Source: JBBSEZ01 sp038239195
Lineage (GTDB): Bacteria; Planctomycetota; Planctomycetia; Gemmatales; Gemmataceae
NCBI GenBank assembly: GCA_038239195.1
Contig: JBBSEZ010000149.1
Coordinates: 1-20,750, forward strand
Direction of reading: 5' to 3'
DNA: 20,750 bases
Translations under genes and position numbers: made by a program
In this document: positions 14,595 to 20,750 of the stretch, one piece after another
Layout of the letters: every line of letters begins with the position of its first letter
How positions within the stretch are numbered: position 1 is the first letter of the stretch
The notes under the pieces: generated by a model
Database searches by the model: none
What the model was told of the DNA's origin: nothing
The model's input: the letters and a program-made list of their open reading frames with translations, nothing else

Positions 14595-14875
14595 GATTGG
14601 CTCCCAAGTGGGCAAAAGAGGAGACAGGGGAAAGGCCCGGCTCCGTCCGTTTCTCCACTCCTCATTCTACACGCCAGCCCTCGAACCTGCCTCCTCACCG
14701 TTCGCTCTTGGCGCACAACTTGCACCTTCCTTTCTGGAAAAATGGATAGATTGGGAACGATGGGTCGAGTATGGTGGAAAGAGGTGAGGAAGAAGCCGAG
14801 AGAATGGGTTGTATCGAGGCTGTCGGCGGGGGACAATGTCGGGGAGTGGTGTTCGATGGACGGGAGGGCAGCGCG
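14595..14875. promoter_or_regulatory. Divergent intergenic region
   Basis: This region separates the minus-strand dehydrogenase operon from the plus-strand exported protein and must hold promoters for both. It is less GC-rich than its surroundings, notably 14725-14770. I found one reasonable minus-strand -10 candidate (TAGAAT, 14669-14664) without a matching -35 box, and no convincing operator repeats. A plus-strand frame runs through it from 14771, but its text is not protein-like. Confidence 0.35.
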
Positions 14876-15676
14876 ATGACGGGCGTGGTGCTTGTCTGGT
14901 GTCTTTCGGCGCAGAGCGCGCCGGGCGCTCCCGTGCCGACGCCGATGAAGGGGAGCGTCGAGGTGTTGGCGGGCGAGGCGGAGTACCGCAAGCTCGCCCT
15001 CGCCGAGACGACGACCGAGGGCGTTCTCGAGCGCCTGCCGGCCCCGAAGGTCGGCGCCCCGGCGAGCCGCTGGGCCTACCGGTTGAAGATGCAGCCCGGC
15101 GGCCGCGATGCCATGATTCACGCGCCGGGCAAGGCGCACTTGCTGGAGCCGCTCGTCGGCAAGCGCGTCTGGGCCACGGGCAAGGAGGTCGCGGGCGACC
15201 TTTGGCTCGGGCGCGTGGAGCCCTGGAAAGTCCTTCGACCGGCGCCCGACGCACGCGGGGTGTTGGCCCGCTGTGCCTGGAGCCCGAATGCGACGTTGCC
15301 GCTGGGCCCGACGCACGCAATCGTGCGCGATGGGGCCGAACTGGCACGCATCATGCGAGTGAATGGGTTGTCGGCGGAGAAGACGGCCACGGCGCTGCTG
15401 GCGCGGCGGATGAGCGTGACGGAGATCGACTGGAAGAAGCACATGGTGGTCAGCGTGTCGGCGGGGCTCAAGCCGGGCCTCGACCAGCTCACCATCACCG
15501 CCGCCACGGTGCGCGACGGCACCCTGACCGTCGCCTACCGCCTGTCGCGCGGCCCCGGCGGCGGGGGCTTCGGCTACGCGACCGAAACGGTGCTGGTCCC
15601 GCGTCACGCCGGCGCGGTGCGCCTTCGCCAGGAGGCGAGCCCGAAGGGCAAGGAAGCGCGCAAGGAAAGGCCCTGA
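14876..15676 (+). CDS. Exported protein with PrcB-like C-terminal region, 266 aa
   Basis: ATG at 14876 after GGGAGGGCAGCGCG. Residues 1-18 (MTGVVLVWCLSAQSAPGA) form a short signal peptide, so the protein should leave the cytoplasm. Residues 25-140 hold an uncharacterised region with 'ASRWAYRLKMQPGGRDAMIH' and 'HLLEPLVGKRVWATGK', resembling an OB- or SH3-like strand set. Residues about 160-255 (HAIVRDGAELARIM ... DWKKHMVVSVSAGLKPGLDQLTITAATVRDGTLTVAYRL) follow the PrcB C-terminal domain layout: a 'W/ELA' helix, 'id..k.mvV.v..G' and 'g...i...v.dg.l.V.y'. PrcB is an accessory subunit of a Treponema surface protease, so the domain may mediate protein contact. The tail is Lys/Arg-rich. The domain assignment is by pattern only. 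Confidence 0.72.
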   Translation: MTGVVLVWCLSAQSAPGAPVPTPMKGSVEVLAGEAEYRKLALAETTTEGVLERLPAPKVGAPASRWAYRLKMQPGGRDAMIHAPGKAHLLEPLVGKRVWATGKEVAGDLWLGRVEPWKVLRPAPDARGVLARCAWSPNATLPLGPTHAIVRDGAELARIMRVNGLSAEKTATALLARRMSVTEIDWKKHMVVSVSAGLKPGLDQLTITAATVRDGTLTVAYRLSRGPGGGGFGYATETVLVPRHAGAVRLRQEASPKGKEARKERP

Positions 15677-15730
15677 AACGCGTGTGTCCTTACTACCCGA
15701 CGCGGATCGACTATCCGAAAAGGAGCTTTT

Positions 15731-16300
15731 ATGAGCCCCCTTCCTCGTCTCGGACTGCTGGCCCTCGCCGGCGTTGCCGGCCTGGCCACGCCCGCCAGCG
15801 CCCAGGTTTCGGTGCGGGTGCCTTTTGTCAACGTGGACGTCGGCCCCGGCGTCTACGTGCGGGCGCCGTTTGTCCGCCTCTACGTGCCGCCCCGGTACGC
15901 CGTCGGGCCGATCTACCCCGCTCCGGTGCTGCCGGCCGTGCGGCCCTTGCCCGCCCCGGCGGTCCTGCCGGGCCCCCACCCGCTCCCGAGGGGCCTGCCG
16001 AGCGAGCCGCCCCCGGTGCCGGTCGAGGAACTGCGGACGGTGGCGGCCCCGCCGGTTCGTGTGAGCGCCCGCGCCCCGACGCCGCGCGAGTTCGCGGCCT
16101 CGTTCCGACCCGCGCCGGGCGCGTATGAGGTCGTGCTGGAGCACCCCTTCACCGGCCGGCCGGTGAAGGTCGCCTTCACTCTGCCCGAGGGCGCCCCGCG
16201 CAACGTGCGCGTCAATCGGCTCAAGCTCGAGTTCGACTACGGCCGTTACAGCGTCACCGTTCGGTTCTTCCGCAACGGGACGGTCGCCGTGCGGTCGTGA
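15731..16300 (+). CDS. Exported proline-rich protein, 189 aa
   Basis: ATG at 15731, 4 nt after AAAAGGAGC, a strong ribosome-binding site. Residues 1-24 are a classic signal peptide (SPLPRLGLLALAGVAGLATPASAQ) with an Ala-x-Ala cleavage site. Residues 25-110 are rich in Pro and Val (VRVPFVNVDVGPGVYVRAPFVRLYVPPRY, then PLPAPAVLPGP repeats), a surface or periplasmic linker-like segment. Residues 115-189 form a compact beta domain (YEVVLEHPFTGRPVKVAFTLPEGAPRNVRVN....EFDYGRYSVTVRFFRNGTVAVRS). I do not know its function; small exported proteins of this kind are frequent in planctomycetes. It starts 54 bp after the preceding gene, so the two may be co-transcribed. Confidence 0.8.
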   Translation: MSPLPRLGLLALAGVAGLATPASAQVSVRVPFVNVDVGPGVYVRAPFVRLYVPPRYAVGPIYPAPVLPAVRPLPAPAVLPGPHPLPRGLPSEPPPVPVEELRTVAAPPVRVSARAPTPREFAASFRPAPGAYEVVLEHPFTGRPVKVAFTLPEGAPRNVRVNRLKLEFDYGRYSVTVRFFRNGTVAVRS

Positions 16301-16311
16301 TGGTCGGCGAG

Positions 16312-16362
16312 CCGCCGGCCTTACGCCGGCGGTCTGTCTGGACGGCGGGCATAAAGCCCGCC
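16312..16362. repeat. Two adjacent hairpin repeats (REP-like)
   Basis: CCGCCGGC-CTTAC-GCCGGCGG (16312-16332) and GGCGGGC-ATAAA-GCCCGCC (16344-16362) are perfect 8-bp and 7-bp stems with 5-nt loops, 11 bp apart. They follow the stop of the exported protein by about 12 bp. Similar 'GGCGGGCATAAAGCCCGCC' palindromes recur between genes in Gemmata-type genomes to my knowledge. They could act as a terminator or RNA-stabilising structure, although no T tract follows. Confidence 0.6.
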
Positions 16363-16410
16363 GCTCGCCCGCCGCTCGCCCGCCGCTCGCCCGCCGCTCG
16401 CCCGCCGCTT
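16357..16410 (+). repeat. 11-bp tandem repeat, almost five copies
   Basis: The unit CCCGCCGCTCG is repeated four times exactly (16357-16400), with a fifth partial copy ending CTT (16401-16410). The first copy overlaps the right arm of the preceding hairpin, so the array looks like slippage expansion of that arm. It ends 2 bp before the AAGGAG ribosome-binding site of the next gene, so it lies in that gene's leader. Confidence 0.8.
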
Positions 16411-16423
16411 GAAGGAGAAGCAC

Positions 16424-17224
16424 ATGGTCAAGGACTTGACGGCCTACCGGGTGGCGGCGTGCGAGGCGGCGCGGCGCGGCGCCGCGGTGCTGGAGGAGTG
16501 GCGGAACCGCTTTCAGGTGCGCGAAAAGGGCCGCGCCGACCTCGTCACCGAGGCCGACGTCGGCTCGCAGCGCGCCATCCAGTCCTACCTGCTCGAACTG
16601 TTTCCCGACCATCGCTTCCTGGGCGAGGAGGGCACCGAGGCCAAGGACCGGGCCGGGCCCGATGACCCGCCCACCTGGATCGTTGATCCGCTCGACGGCA
16701 CCACCAACTACGTCCACGACCTGCCCCTCTACTGCGTCTCCATCGGCCTGCAAGTTGCCGGGGAGCTGGTCGTCGGCGTCGTCCTCGACCCGGCGCGCAA
16801 CGAGCTCTTCGCCGCCGCCAAGGGGCACGGGGCCTGGCTCGGCGCGCGCCGCCTGCAAACCACGCCGACGAGCGACCTCGAACGCGCGCTGCTCGCCACG
16901 GGGTTTCCGCCTGACCTGCGCGGCCAGGAGAACAGCCTCGACTGGTGGCGCTACTTCTCCTTCCGCGCGCAATCCCTGCGCCGCACCGGCTCGACGGCGA
17001 TCAACCTCGCCTATCTCGCGGCCGGGCGGTTCGACGGCTACTACGCCTTCGACAATCACGTCTGGGACGTCGCCGGCGGCGTCGTGCTGGTGCGCGAGGC
17101 GGGCGGGATCGTCACCGACGTGGACGGCACGCCGTTCGACCCCTACACGCCCGACGGGCTGGCGAGCAACGGCCCGCTGCACCCGGTGCTGGTGGAGGCG
17201 CTGCACGGCGACCCGAGGCGCTGA
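16424..17224 (+). CDS. Inositol-monophosphatase-family phosphatase, 266 aa
   Basis: Mg2+-dependent phosphatase of the IMPase superfamily. Members remove phosphate from inositol phosphate, histidinol phosphate, fructose-1,6-bisphosphate or PAP, and the substrate here cannot be told from sequence. Motifs seen: EADVGSQRAI (43-52), GEEG (67-70) with a metal-binding Glu, WIVDPLDGTTNYVHDLP (85-101) with metal ligands Asp88 and Asp91, and WDVAGGVVLVREAGG (214-228) with Asp215 and the C-terminal signature. All catalytic residues are present and the length is normal. The ATG at 16424 lies 6 nt after AAGGAG; a TTG at 16409 in frame is less likely. It is convergent with the UbiA-like gene and separated from it by a palindromic repeat. 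It is probably transcribed alone or with the exported protein upstream. Confidence 0.93.
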   Translation: MVKDLTAYRVAACEAARRGAAVLEEWRNRFQVREKGRADLVTEADVGSQRAIQSYLLELFPDHRFLGEEGTEAKDRAGPDDPPTWIVDPLDGTTNYVHDLPLYCVSIGLQVAGELVVGVVLDPARNELFAAAKGHGAWLGARRLQTTPTSDLERALLATGFPPDLRGQENSLDWWRYFSFRAQSLRRTGSTAINLAYLAAGRFDGYYAFDNHVWDVAGGVVLVREAGGIVTDVDGTPFDPYTPDGLASNGPLHPVLVEALHGDPRR

Positions 17225-17236
17225 TTCTCCTGAGCC

Positions 17237-17290
17237 AATGTAGCCCGCCGCTCCGCGGAGGGGCCCCGCGACGGAGTCGCGGGCTACATT
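17237..17290. terminator. Palindromic repeat between convergent genes, likely two-way terminator
   Basis: AATGTAGCCCGC (17237-17248) pairs perfectly with GCGGGCTACATT (17279-17290). The 30-nt interior has its own self-complementary CTCCGCGGAG. It lies exactly between the two convergent stops (17224 and 17296). It looks like a dispersed intergenic palindrome of the type seen across planctomycete genomes. The outer arm end ACATT followed by CTCCTTC is only weakly T-rich. Confidence 0.65.
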
Positions 17291-17295
17291 CTCCT

Positions 17296-18234
17296 TCATT
17301 CCTTCGCCGCCTCCGGCGGGATTGGCCATCCCCCCGCCGTGCCCAGCCCTGCGACCGGTTGCTCGTTCCAATCGCGATAAACCAGATCGCCATACGCCAG
17401 CGCAATGCCCACCAGCGCGCACGCCAGCAGGCGCAGCGCCAGCCCGCGCGCCCAGCGCTCGCCCCCGCCGTTGGGTTGCCGCGTCCACGCCGCCAGCCAG
17501 CGATCGACCCACACGCCGAACGGCACGCCTGCCAGGCAGACGCGCGGCAGCCAGCCCAGCGCCGCCAGCACCATCCCGCCCGCCAGGCCCGTCCTGATGC
17601 ACAGGCGCGCCGCCACCAGCGCCGCCCGCGGGCCGTGGGTCGCCACCAACGTGGCGTAGCCGCGCGCCCGGTCCTCGGCTTCCTGAAAGGCCTGCACGGC
17701 GAAGTAGCAGCCCATCACGCCCAGCGCCCCCAGCCACCAGACCACCACCGCTCGCGCCCCGAACGGTGCCTCGACGACCGACCACCCCGCCAGTGTCGAG
17801 AGCAGCCCGTAGCCGACGAGGTTGACCAGCGGGCCGAGGATCGCGTGGCCCTTCCACGCTGTCGCCGGGTGCGAGTAGAACACCGCCAGCACGGCGCACG
17901 TGGCGCAAGCTGCCCCTGCAATCGGCCCCGCCAGGAACGCCACGCCGGCGGCCAGCGCCAGCGCCGCATACGCGCACTTCGCCGTCACGGGGGGGACCGG
18001 GACGGCCCGGCCCATGAGCACCTCGCCGCGGTCCTGATCGAGCGCGGCGTTGAGCCACATCGTCCCCGTTTGCAGCAGCGCCCACGCCAGCAGCACCCAC
18101 GCGAACGCGCCTTCGCCTCTCAGCGTGAGGGCGGAGCCCCAGTGCGCCCAGCCGAAGCCGACCAGGGGCAGCAGCAGGATGAACGCCAGCAAGCGCGGCC
18201 GAGCCAGGGCCCACAGGGCGGCCGGGCTACTCAT
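17296..18234 (-). CDS. UbiA-type membrane prenyltransferase, 312 aa, with altered Asp motifs
   Basis: Integral membrane protein with about 8-9 hydrophobic helices, beginning ARPRLLAFILLLPLVGFGWA. UbiA enzymes move a prenyl chain to an aromatic or polar acceptor for quinones, haem, chlorophyll or archaeal-type lipids. The first motif normally reads NDxxDxxxD; here it is NAALDQDRG (62-70), with Ala and Gly in place of two Asp and acidic residues shifted (Asp68, Glu71). The second motif region reads QEAEDRARGYATL where DxxxDxxxG is usual. YSHPATAWKGH between them is in family position. The activity may differ from the usual one or be lost. ATG 18234 overlaps the stop of the caspase-like gene (ATGAGTAG, 8 nt), so the two are translated in coupling. 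GTG 18246 would add 4 residues. Confidence 0.82.
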   Translation of the reverse strand: MSSPAALWALARPRLLAFILLLPLVGFGWAHWGSALTLRGEGAFAWVLLAWALLQTGTMWLNAALDQDRGEVLMGRAVPVPPVTAKCAYAALALAAGVAFLAGPIAGAACATCAVLAVFYSHPATAWKGHAILGPLVNLVGYGLLSTLAGWSVVEAPFGARAVVVWWLGALGVMGCYFAVQAFQEAEDRARGYATLVATHGPRAALVAARLCIRTGLAGGMVLAALGWLPRVCLAGVPFGVWVDRWLAAWTRQPNGGGERWARGLALRLLACALVGIALAYGDLVYRDWNEQPVAGLGTAGGWPIPPEAAKE

Positions 18235-19894
18235 GGGCGGGGACACACACCACCCGAAACCCGCAGGTGATGCTGCGCGCCGTCGCGTTGTCCGACGCGC
18301 GGTAGGCGGAGCGGCAGGCCCGCGCGATGTCGCTCCACGCCCCGCCGCGCATCACCTTCGGGTTGCCCGCGTGCGGGCCCTCCGGGTCGCGCGCCGGCGT
18401 GCGCGCGTAATAGTCCTTGTCGTAGGCGTCGGAACACCACTCGCGCACGTTGCCGTGCATGTCGTACAGGCCCCAGGCGTTCGGCTTGTACGACCCCACG
18501 GCCGTGGTGCGCTGAAGGTAAGGCCCGGTCAGGGCGGCGCCGTAGGGAGTCAGGCCGTTGAAGTTCGCGAGGGGCGACGACAGGTCGTCGCCGAAATGGA
18601 ACGGGCGCGAGCGGCCGCCGGCGCGGCACGCGTGCTCCCACTCTGCCTCCGTCGGCAGGCGGTAGAGCCGCCCCGCCGCCTTCTCCGCGGGGAGGGCCGA
18701 CAACCGCTCGCAAAACAGCTTCGCCTCCATCCAGGTGACGCTGTCCACCGGAAAGGAGCTGGTATCCATCCCCTTCACCTTGTCGGCCCCGCGCCCGGTG
18801 CTGGCAAAGTGGCTGGGGCTCGCCGACGTCATCTTCTTGTACTGGGCCTGCGTCACCTCGTACGCGCCCACGTAGTGGCGCCGCGCCATCTCGACCTCGT
18901 GGACCGGGCCCTCGTCGGGGTCGCGCTCCGCCTCGCCGTCCGGCGAGCCCATCTTGAACTTGCCCGCGGGCACCAGCACCAGTTTCATGCCGATCGAGTT
19001 GGTGAAGCCCTCCCCGTCGCGCAACCCCGGCTGGAACACCAGTCTGTCCTTCTCCCCGAGCAGCACGGGCGTTTGACGCACCTTGGCCCCCGCATCGACC
19101 TGCGCCCGGCCCGGCACCTCGTCTTGCACGTATTTGAGCGCCCCGCCCAGCGACAGCTCGCCGCTGCGGGCGACGGCCTTGCCGCGCAGCCCTTCGAGGA
19201 GGAAGTAAGAGAAGATGCCGTGCTTCAAATAGTCGCTCTCGTGCGAACACTCGCCGGGCGAGCAGCCGAACAGCACGCGCAGCCCGGGCGGCACCTCGAC
19301 CTCTTGAGGCCGGGGGACTTTCACGAGCTTCACCGAGGACTTGGCCGACTGTGGTTGGGGCCGGCACACGTCGAGGAGGAGGATTTTCGTGCCGGCCTGG
19401 CACTTGCCCAGTTCCTTGTAGACGTCGCCCAGCCCGACCAGGGCGTCGCGGTCGGTCAGGTCGGCGTCGATGGGGCAGAGGTAATGCTCTCTATCGCCCT
19501 GGAACTGCACGCTGTGGCCGAGGAAGGCGACCAGGATGGTGTCGTCCTTGCGCCGCTCGTGGAGAAACTCCTTGAGCATGTCCCGGACGTTGCGCGCCGT
19601 GGGCAGCAGCTCGGCGTCCTCCCCGGCCGCCTCGTAGGTCATCGAGAGGACCTGCCGATAGCCCAGTTGCGGCAAGAACTCGGCGAGGGCCTTGGCGTCG
19701 CGGTCGCTGTAGACGAGGGAGCGCAGATGGGCTGGCTTGTAGGCGCGCACGCCGATGACGAGGGCGAACTTGCGCTCTCTTTTGGCGGGCTTGTCCTTGT
19801 CCTCGTCGCCCGTGCCGGAGGGCGGCAACGCCAGGGCGGCGATCAGGGCGGCCAGGGGCAGCGGCAGCCGAGCGCGGCGCAGCAGGTCTTTCAC
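18227..19894 (-). CDS. Caspase-like protease fused to a SUMF1/FGE-type domain, exported, 555 aa
   Basis: GTG start at 19894, with GAGGAG 9 nt upstream. Residues 9-29 form a signal peptide or anchor. A peptidase C14 domain (about 42-285) follows: KFALVIGV strand, VYSDRDAKALAEFL, the His motif FLGHSVQ (His127) and LLLDVCRPQ (Cys177). The dyad is present, but the usual Gly after His is Ser. Residues 296-551 are a SUMF1/formylglycine-enzyme fold (FTNSIGMKLVLVPAGKFKMGSP, YEVTQAQYKKM, YRLPTEAEWEHACRAG, GLYDMHGNVREWCSD, RGGAWSDIARACRSAYR, CGFRVV). At the place where true formylglycine enzymes carry two Cys, only the second is kept (ARAC527), so it is more likely a binding or EgtB-like domain than a sulfatase activator. 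Such fusions are frequent in planctomycetes; the substrate is unknown. The gene overlaps the UbiA-like gene. Confidence 0.9.
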   Translation of the reverse strand: MKDLLRRARLPLPLAALIAALALPPSGTGDEDKDKPAKRERKFALVIGVRAYKPAHLRSLVYSDRDAKALAEFLPQLGYRQVLSMTYEAAGEDAELLPTARNVRDMLKEFLHERRKDDTILVAFLGHSVQFQGDREHYLCPIDADLTDRDALVGLGDVYKELGKCQAGTKILLLDVCRPQPQSAKSSVKLVKVPRPQEVEVPPGLRVLFGCSPGECSHESDYLKHGIFSYFLLEGLRGKAVARSGELSLGGALKYVQDEVPGRAQVDAGAKVRQTPVLLGEKDRLVFQPGLRDGEGFTNSIGMKLVLVPAGKFKMGSPDGEAERDPDEGPVHEVEMARRHYVGAYEVTQAQYKKMTSASPSHFASTGRGADKVKGMDTSSFPVDSVTWMEAKLFCERLSALPAEKAAGRLYRLPTEAEWEHACRAGGRSRPFHFGDDLSSPLANFNGLTPYGAALTGPYLQRTTAVGSYKPNAWGLYDMHGNVREWCSDAYDKDYYARTPARDPEGPHAGNPKVMRGGAWSDIARACRSAYRASDNATARSITCGFRVVCVPAHE

Positions 19895-19933
19895 GGGCGG
19901 TCACTCCTCGTCAAGGGGCCTCGACAGGAGTTT

Positions 19934-19963
19934 AGCATACCGGGCCCGAGGCCAAGCTGTCAC
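19934..19963 (-). promoter_or_regulatory. Possible promoter of the caspase/SUMF1-UbiA operon
   Basis: On the minus strand GTGACA (19963-19958, 5 of 6 to TTGACA) is separated by 18 bp from TATGCT (19939-19934, 4 of 6). The start of transcription would be near 19927, giving a leader of about 33 nt before GTG 19894. The -35 box overlaps the stop of the TIGR03067-type gene. Confidence 0.4.
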
Positions 19964-20409
19964 CGAAAATGTGCGTGCGGCGGGGGCGGTTCACCTGCGC
20001 CGCGAGGTTGGTGGGGGGCCTTCTCGCGCCGGAAGATGATGCACAGGTGGTTGGGGTCTTCATCGGGCGGGAAGGCCCGCAGCCGCTCGGCGCGCCCGGG
20101 CTCGGCGGGGCACCAGATGAGGTGATCGCCGTCGAACTGATAGATGGCGAGCGCCGTCTTGCCCTTGAAGCGCTCGGGGCCTTCTTCGATGAGAAGGTCC
20201 ATGGCGCGCGGCTTGCTCGTCGGGCTCAGCTTGTAGGTGCCGAGGTAGAGGTCGCCGTTCTTGAAGCGGATCGTGAAGCGATCGCCGGCGACGAGGAGGT
20301 GGGCCTCGCGCTTGCCGGACAGGAACGACCAGGCGCCTTGCAACTTCTCCCTGTCGCGACGGACGGCCTCCTCTTTGATGAGTTCGGGATCGAGAAGCAT
20401 TGGCTGCAT
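19960..20409 (-). CDS. TIGR03067-type planctomycete protein, 149 aa
   Basis: ATG at 20409, with GGAGG 6 nt upstream; a longer frame back to 20451 lacks a ribosome-binding site. Residues 15-135 follow the TIGR03067 pattern, a lipocalin-like small domain largely confined to planctomycetes: EKLQGAWSFLSG, 'LLVAGDRFTIRFKNGDLYLGTYKLSPTSKPRAMDLLIEEGPERFKGKTALAIYQFDGDHLIWCPA' and 'ERLRAFPPDEDPNHLCIIFRRE'. Function is unknown. There is no signal peptide, unlike many members, so it is probably cytoplasmic. The tail (RGAGEPPPPHAHFR) is Pro/His-rich. It lies 66 bp upstream of the caspase-like gene on the same strand and may be co-transcribed with it. Confidence 0.85.
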   Translation of the reverse strand: MQPMLLDPELIKEEAVRRDREKLQGAWSFLSGKREAHLLVAGDRFTIRFKNGDLYLGTYKLSPTSKPRAMDLLIEEGPERFKGKTALAIYQFDGDHLIWCPAEPGRAERLRAFPPDEDPNHLCIIFRREKAPHQPRGAGEPPPPHAHFR

Positions 20410-20691
20410 GAACGACCTCCTCACCGCGGGACGAGGAACAAAGGGCCGCATTACGTGGGGGTGGAAGGCCGCGCGGTGCCGTGCTGCCGCGCCAGCGGAG
20501 AGAAGACGGCGGCGGGGCCTACCTGGGCGAGATCATACCCAATTCCGCTCGCGTTGCAAGGAAATAATGGGGAAGAGGAGCGCGTCGCGCCGTGCGGGAG
20601 TGGTGGAATGACTTGCGGTTATACTCGACGCGGGTCAGCGTGACACAATAGACAAAGACCGGAACACCAATAGTGTTCGGCTCGATTGTTG
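20410..20691. other. Intergenic region, no gene seen
   Basis: No frame on either strand has protein-like composition. The right part (20560-20690) is less GC-rich. It contains a small hairpin GAACAC-CAATA-GTGTTC at 20662-20678, directly downstream of a possible minus-strand stop at 20692, so it might serve as a weak terminator. It must also hold the promoter of the TIGR03067-type gene, but I could not pick one. Confidence 0.4.
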
Positions 20692-20750
20692 CTAGCTGGA
20701 GTCGGCCTTCTGGTGGAGCTTGCCGATATGAGCCAGGAGTTCTTGCTCGG
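20692..20750 (-). CDS. Possible last 19 codons of a minus-strand gene running off the window
   Basis: Reading in from the right edge, one frame gives EQELLAHIGKLHQKADSS and a TAG at 20692-20694. The text looks like a charged helical protein end, and a small hairpin follows. It is too short to name. It could be the end of a transposase OrfA-like or other coiled-coil protein, or chance. Confidence 0.25.
   Translation of the reverse strand, partial: EQELLAHIGKLHQKADSS

Noticed and set aside
12591..14879. 762-codon plus-strand frame opposite the acyl-CoA dehydrogenase
   Set aside because: The opposite strand encodes a complete enzyme with family signatures. This frame is His/Arg/Gln/Leu-rich shadow text.
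16357..16410. CRISPR-like array
   Set aside because: The units are 11 bp and directly adjacent with no spacers. No cas genes are in the window.
14591..18214. 1207-codon minus-strand frame across four genes
   Set aside because: It runs through the exported proteins, the phosphatase and the UbiA-like gene in a wrong frame, is Arg/Gly/Ala-rich throughout, and has no domain.
18050..20125. 691-codon plus-strand frame opposite the caspase/SUMF1 gene
   Set aside because: It is antisense to clear caspase and SUMF1 motifs; composition is that of a shadow.
1..20750. tRNA, rRNA or replication origin
   Set aside because: I saw no cloverleaf with a GTTCGA-type T arm, no rRNA sequence, and no DnaA-box cluster.

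Overview
The window looks like chromosomal DNA of a planctomycete close to the Gemmata group. The base composition is very GC-rich. It carries a giant Ser/Thr kinase with WD40 repeats, two ECF sigma factors of planctomycete type, a TIGR03067-type small protein, a caspase-like/SUMF1 fusion, and the short 'SDPY..WLG' N-terminal domain common in this phylum. No rRNA, tRNA, CRISPR array or phage module is visible. The assignment comes from recognising families by eye, not from a search.

Layout. 1-549 (+): 3' part of a transposase interrupted by one stop codon. 619-1149 (-): conserved-looking protein of unknown function. 1296-5585 (-): membrane-anchored Ser/Thr kinase with 22 WD40 repeats. 5.7-12.5 kb: a scrambled accessory zone. 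It holds two WD40-protein remnants, a 93-bp terminal-inverted-repeat element present twice in opposite orientation (6194-6286 and 8342-8434), a truncated secreted protein, a small planctomycete-type protein, an intact ECF sigma factor, a SIR2-like defence-type remnant, a DUF6941/HicB-like two-gene operon with a recognisable promoter, a second ECF sigma factor with an apparent frameshift at its start, the first 14 codons of a kinase cut off by an IS3-family remnant, and a 5'-truncated secreted-type protein.

11.7-14.6 kb (-): an operon running acyl-CoA dehydrogenase -> 71-aa protein -> 244-codon gene with two in-frame stops. The last two overlap. 14.9-16.3 kb (+): two exported proteins, the first with a PrcB-like C-terminal region. 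16.4-17.2 kb (+): inositol-monophosphatase-family enzyme. A palindromic repeat then separates it from the convergent 17.3-19.9 kb (-) pair of caspase/SUMF1 protein and UbiA-type prenyltransferase, whose coding regions overlap by 8 nt. 19960-20409 (-): TIGR03067 protein. The right edge may hold the last codons of another minus-strand gene.

How the genes work together. The flanks are ordinary, compact, well-started genes for signalling, lipid metabolism and export. The centre is a zone of repeated insertion and decay, where sigma-factor/kinase signalling genes, defence-like genes and mobile DNA have been cut against each other. The points most worth following up are the inverted 93-bp element pair with the SIR2 relic at its edge, the small-protein/MazF-like gene pair at 11.7-12.7 kb, the caspase-SUMF1/UbiA coupling, and the recent blade duplication inside the kinase. 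Several broken genes have only one or two single-base lesions, often at G or C runs, so read-level confirmation should precede any biological reading of the breaks.
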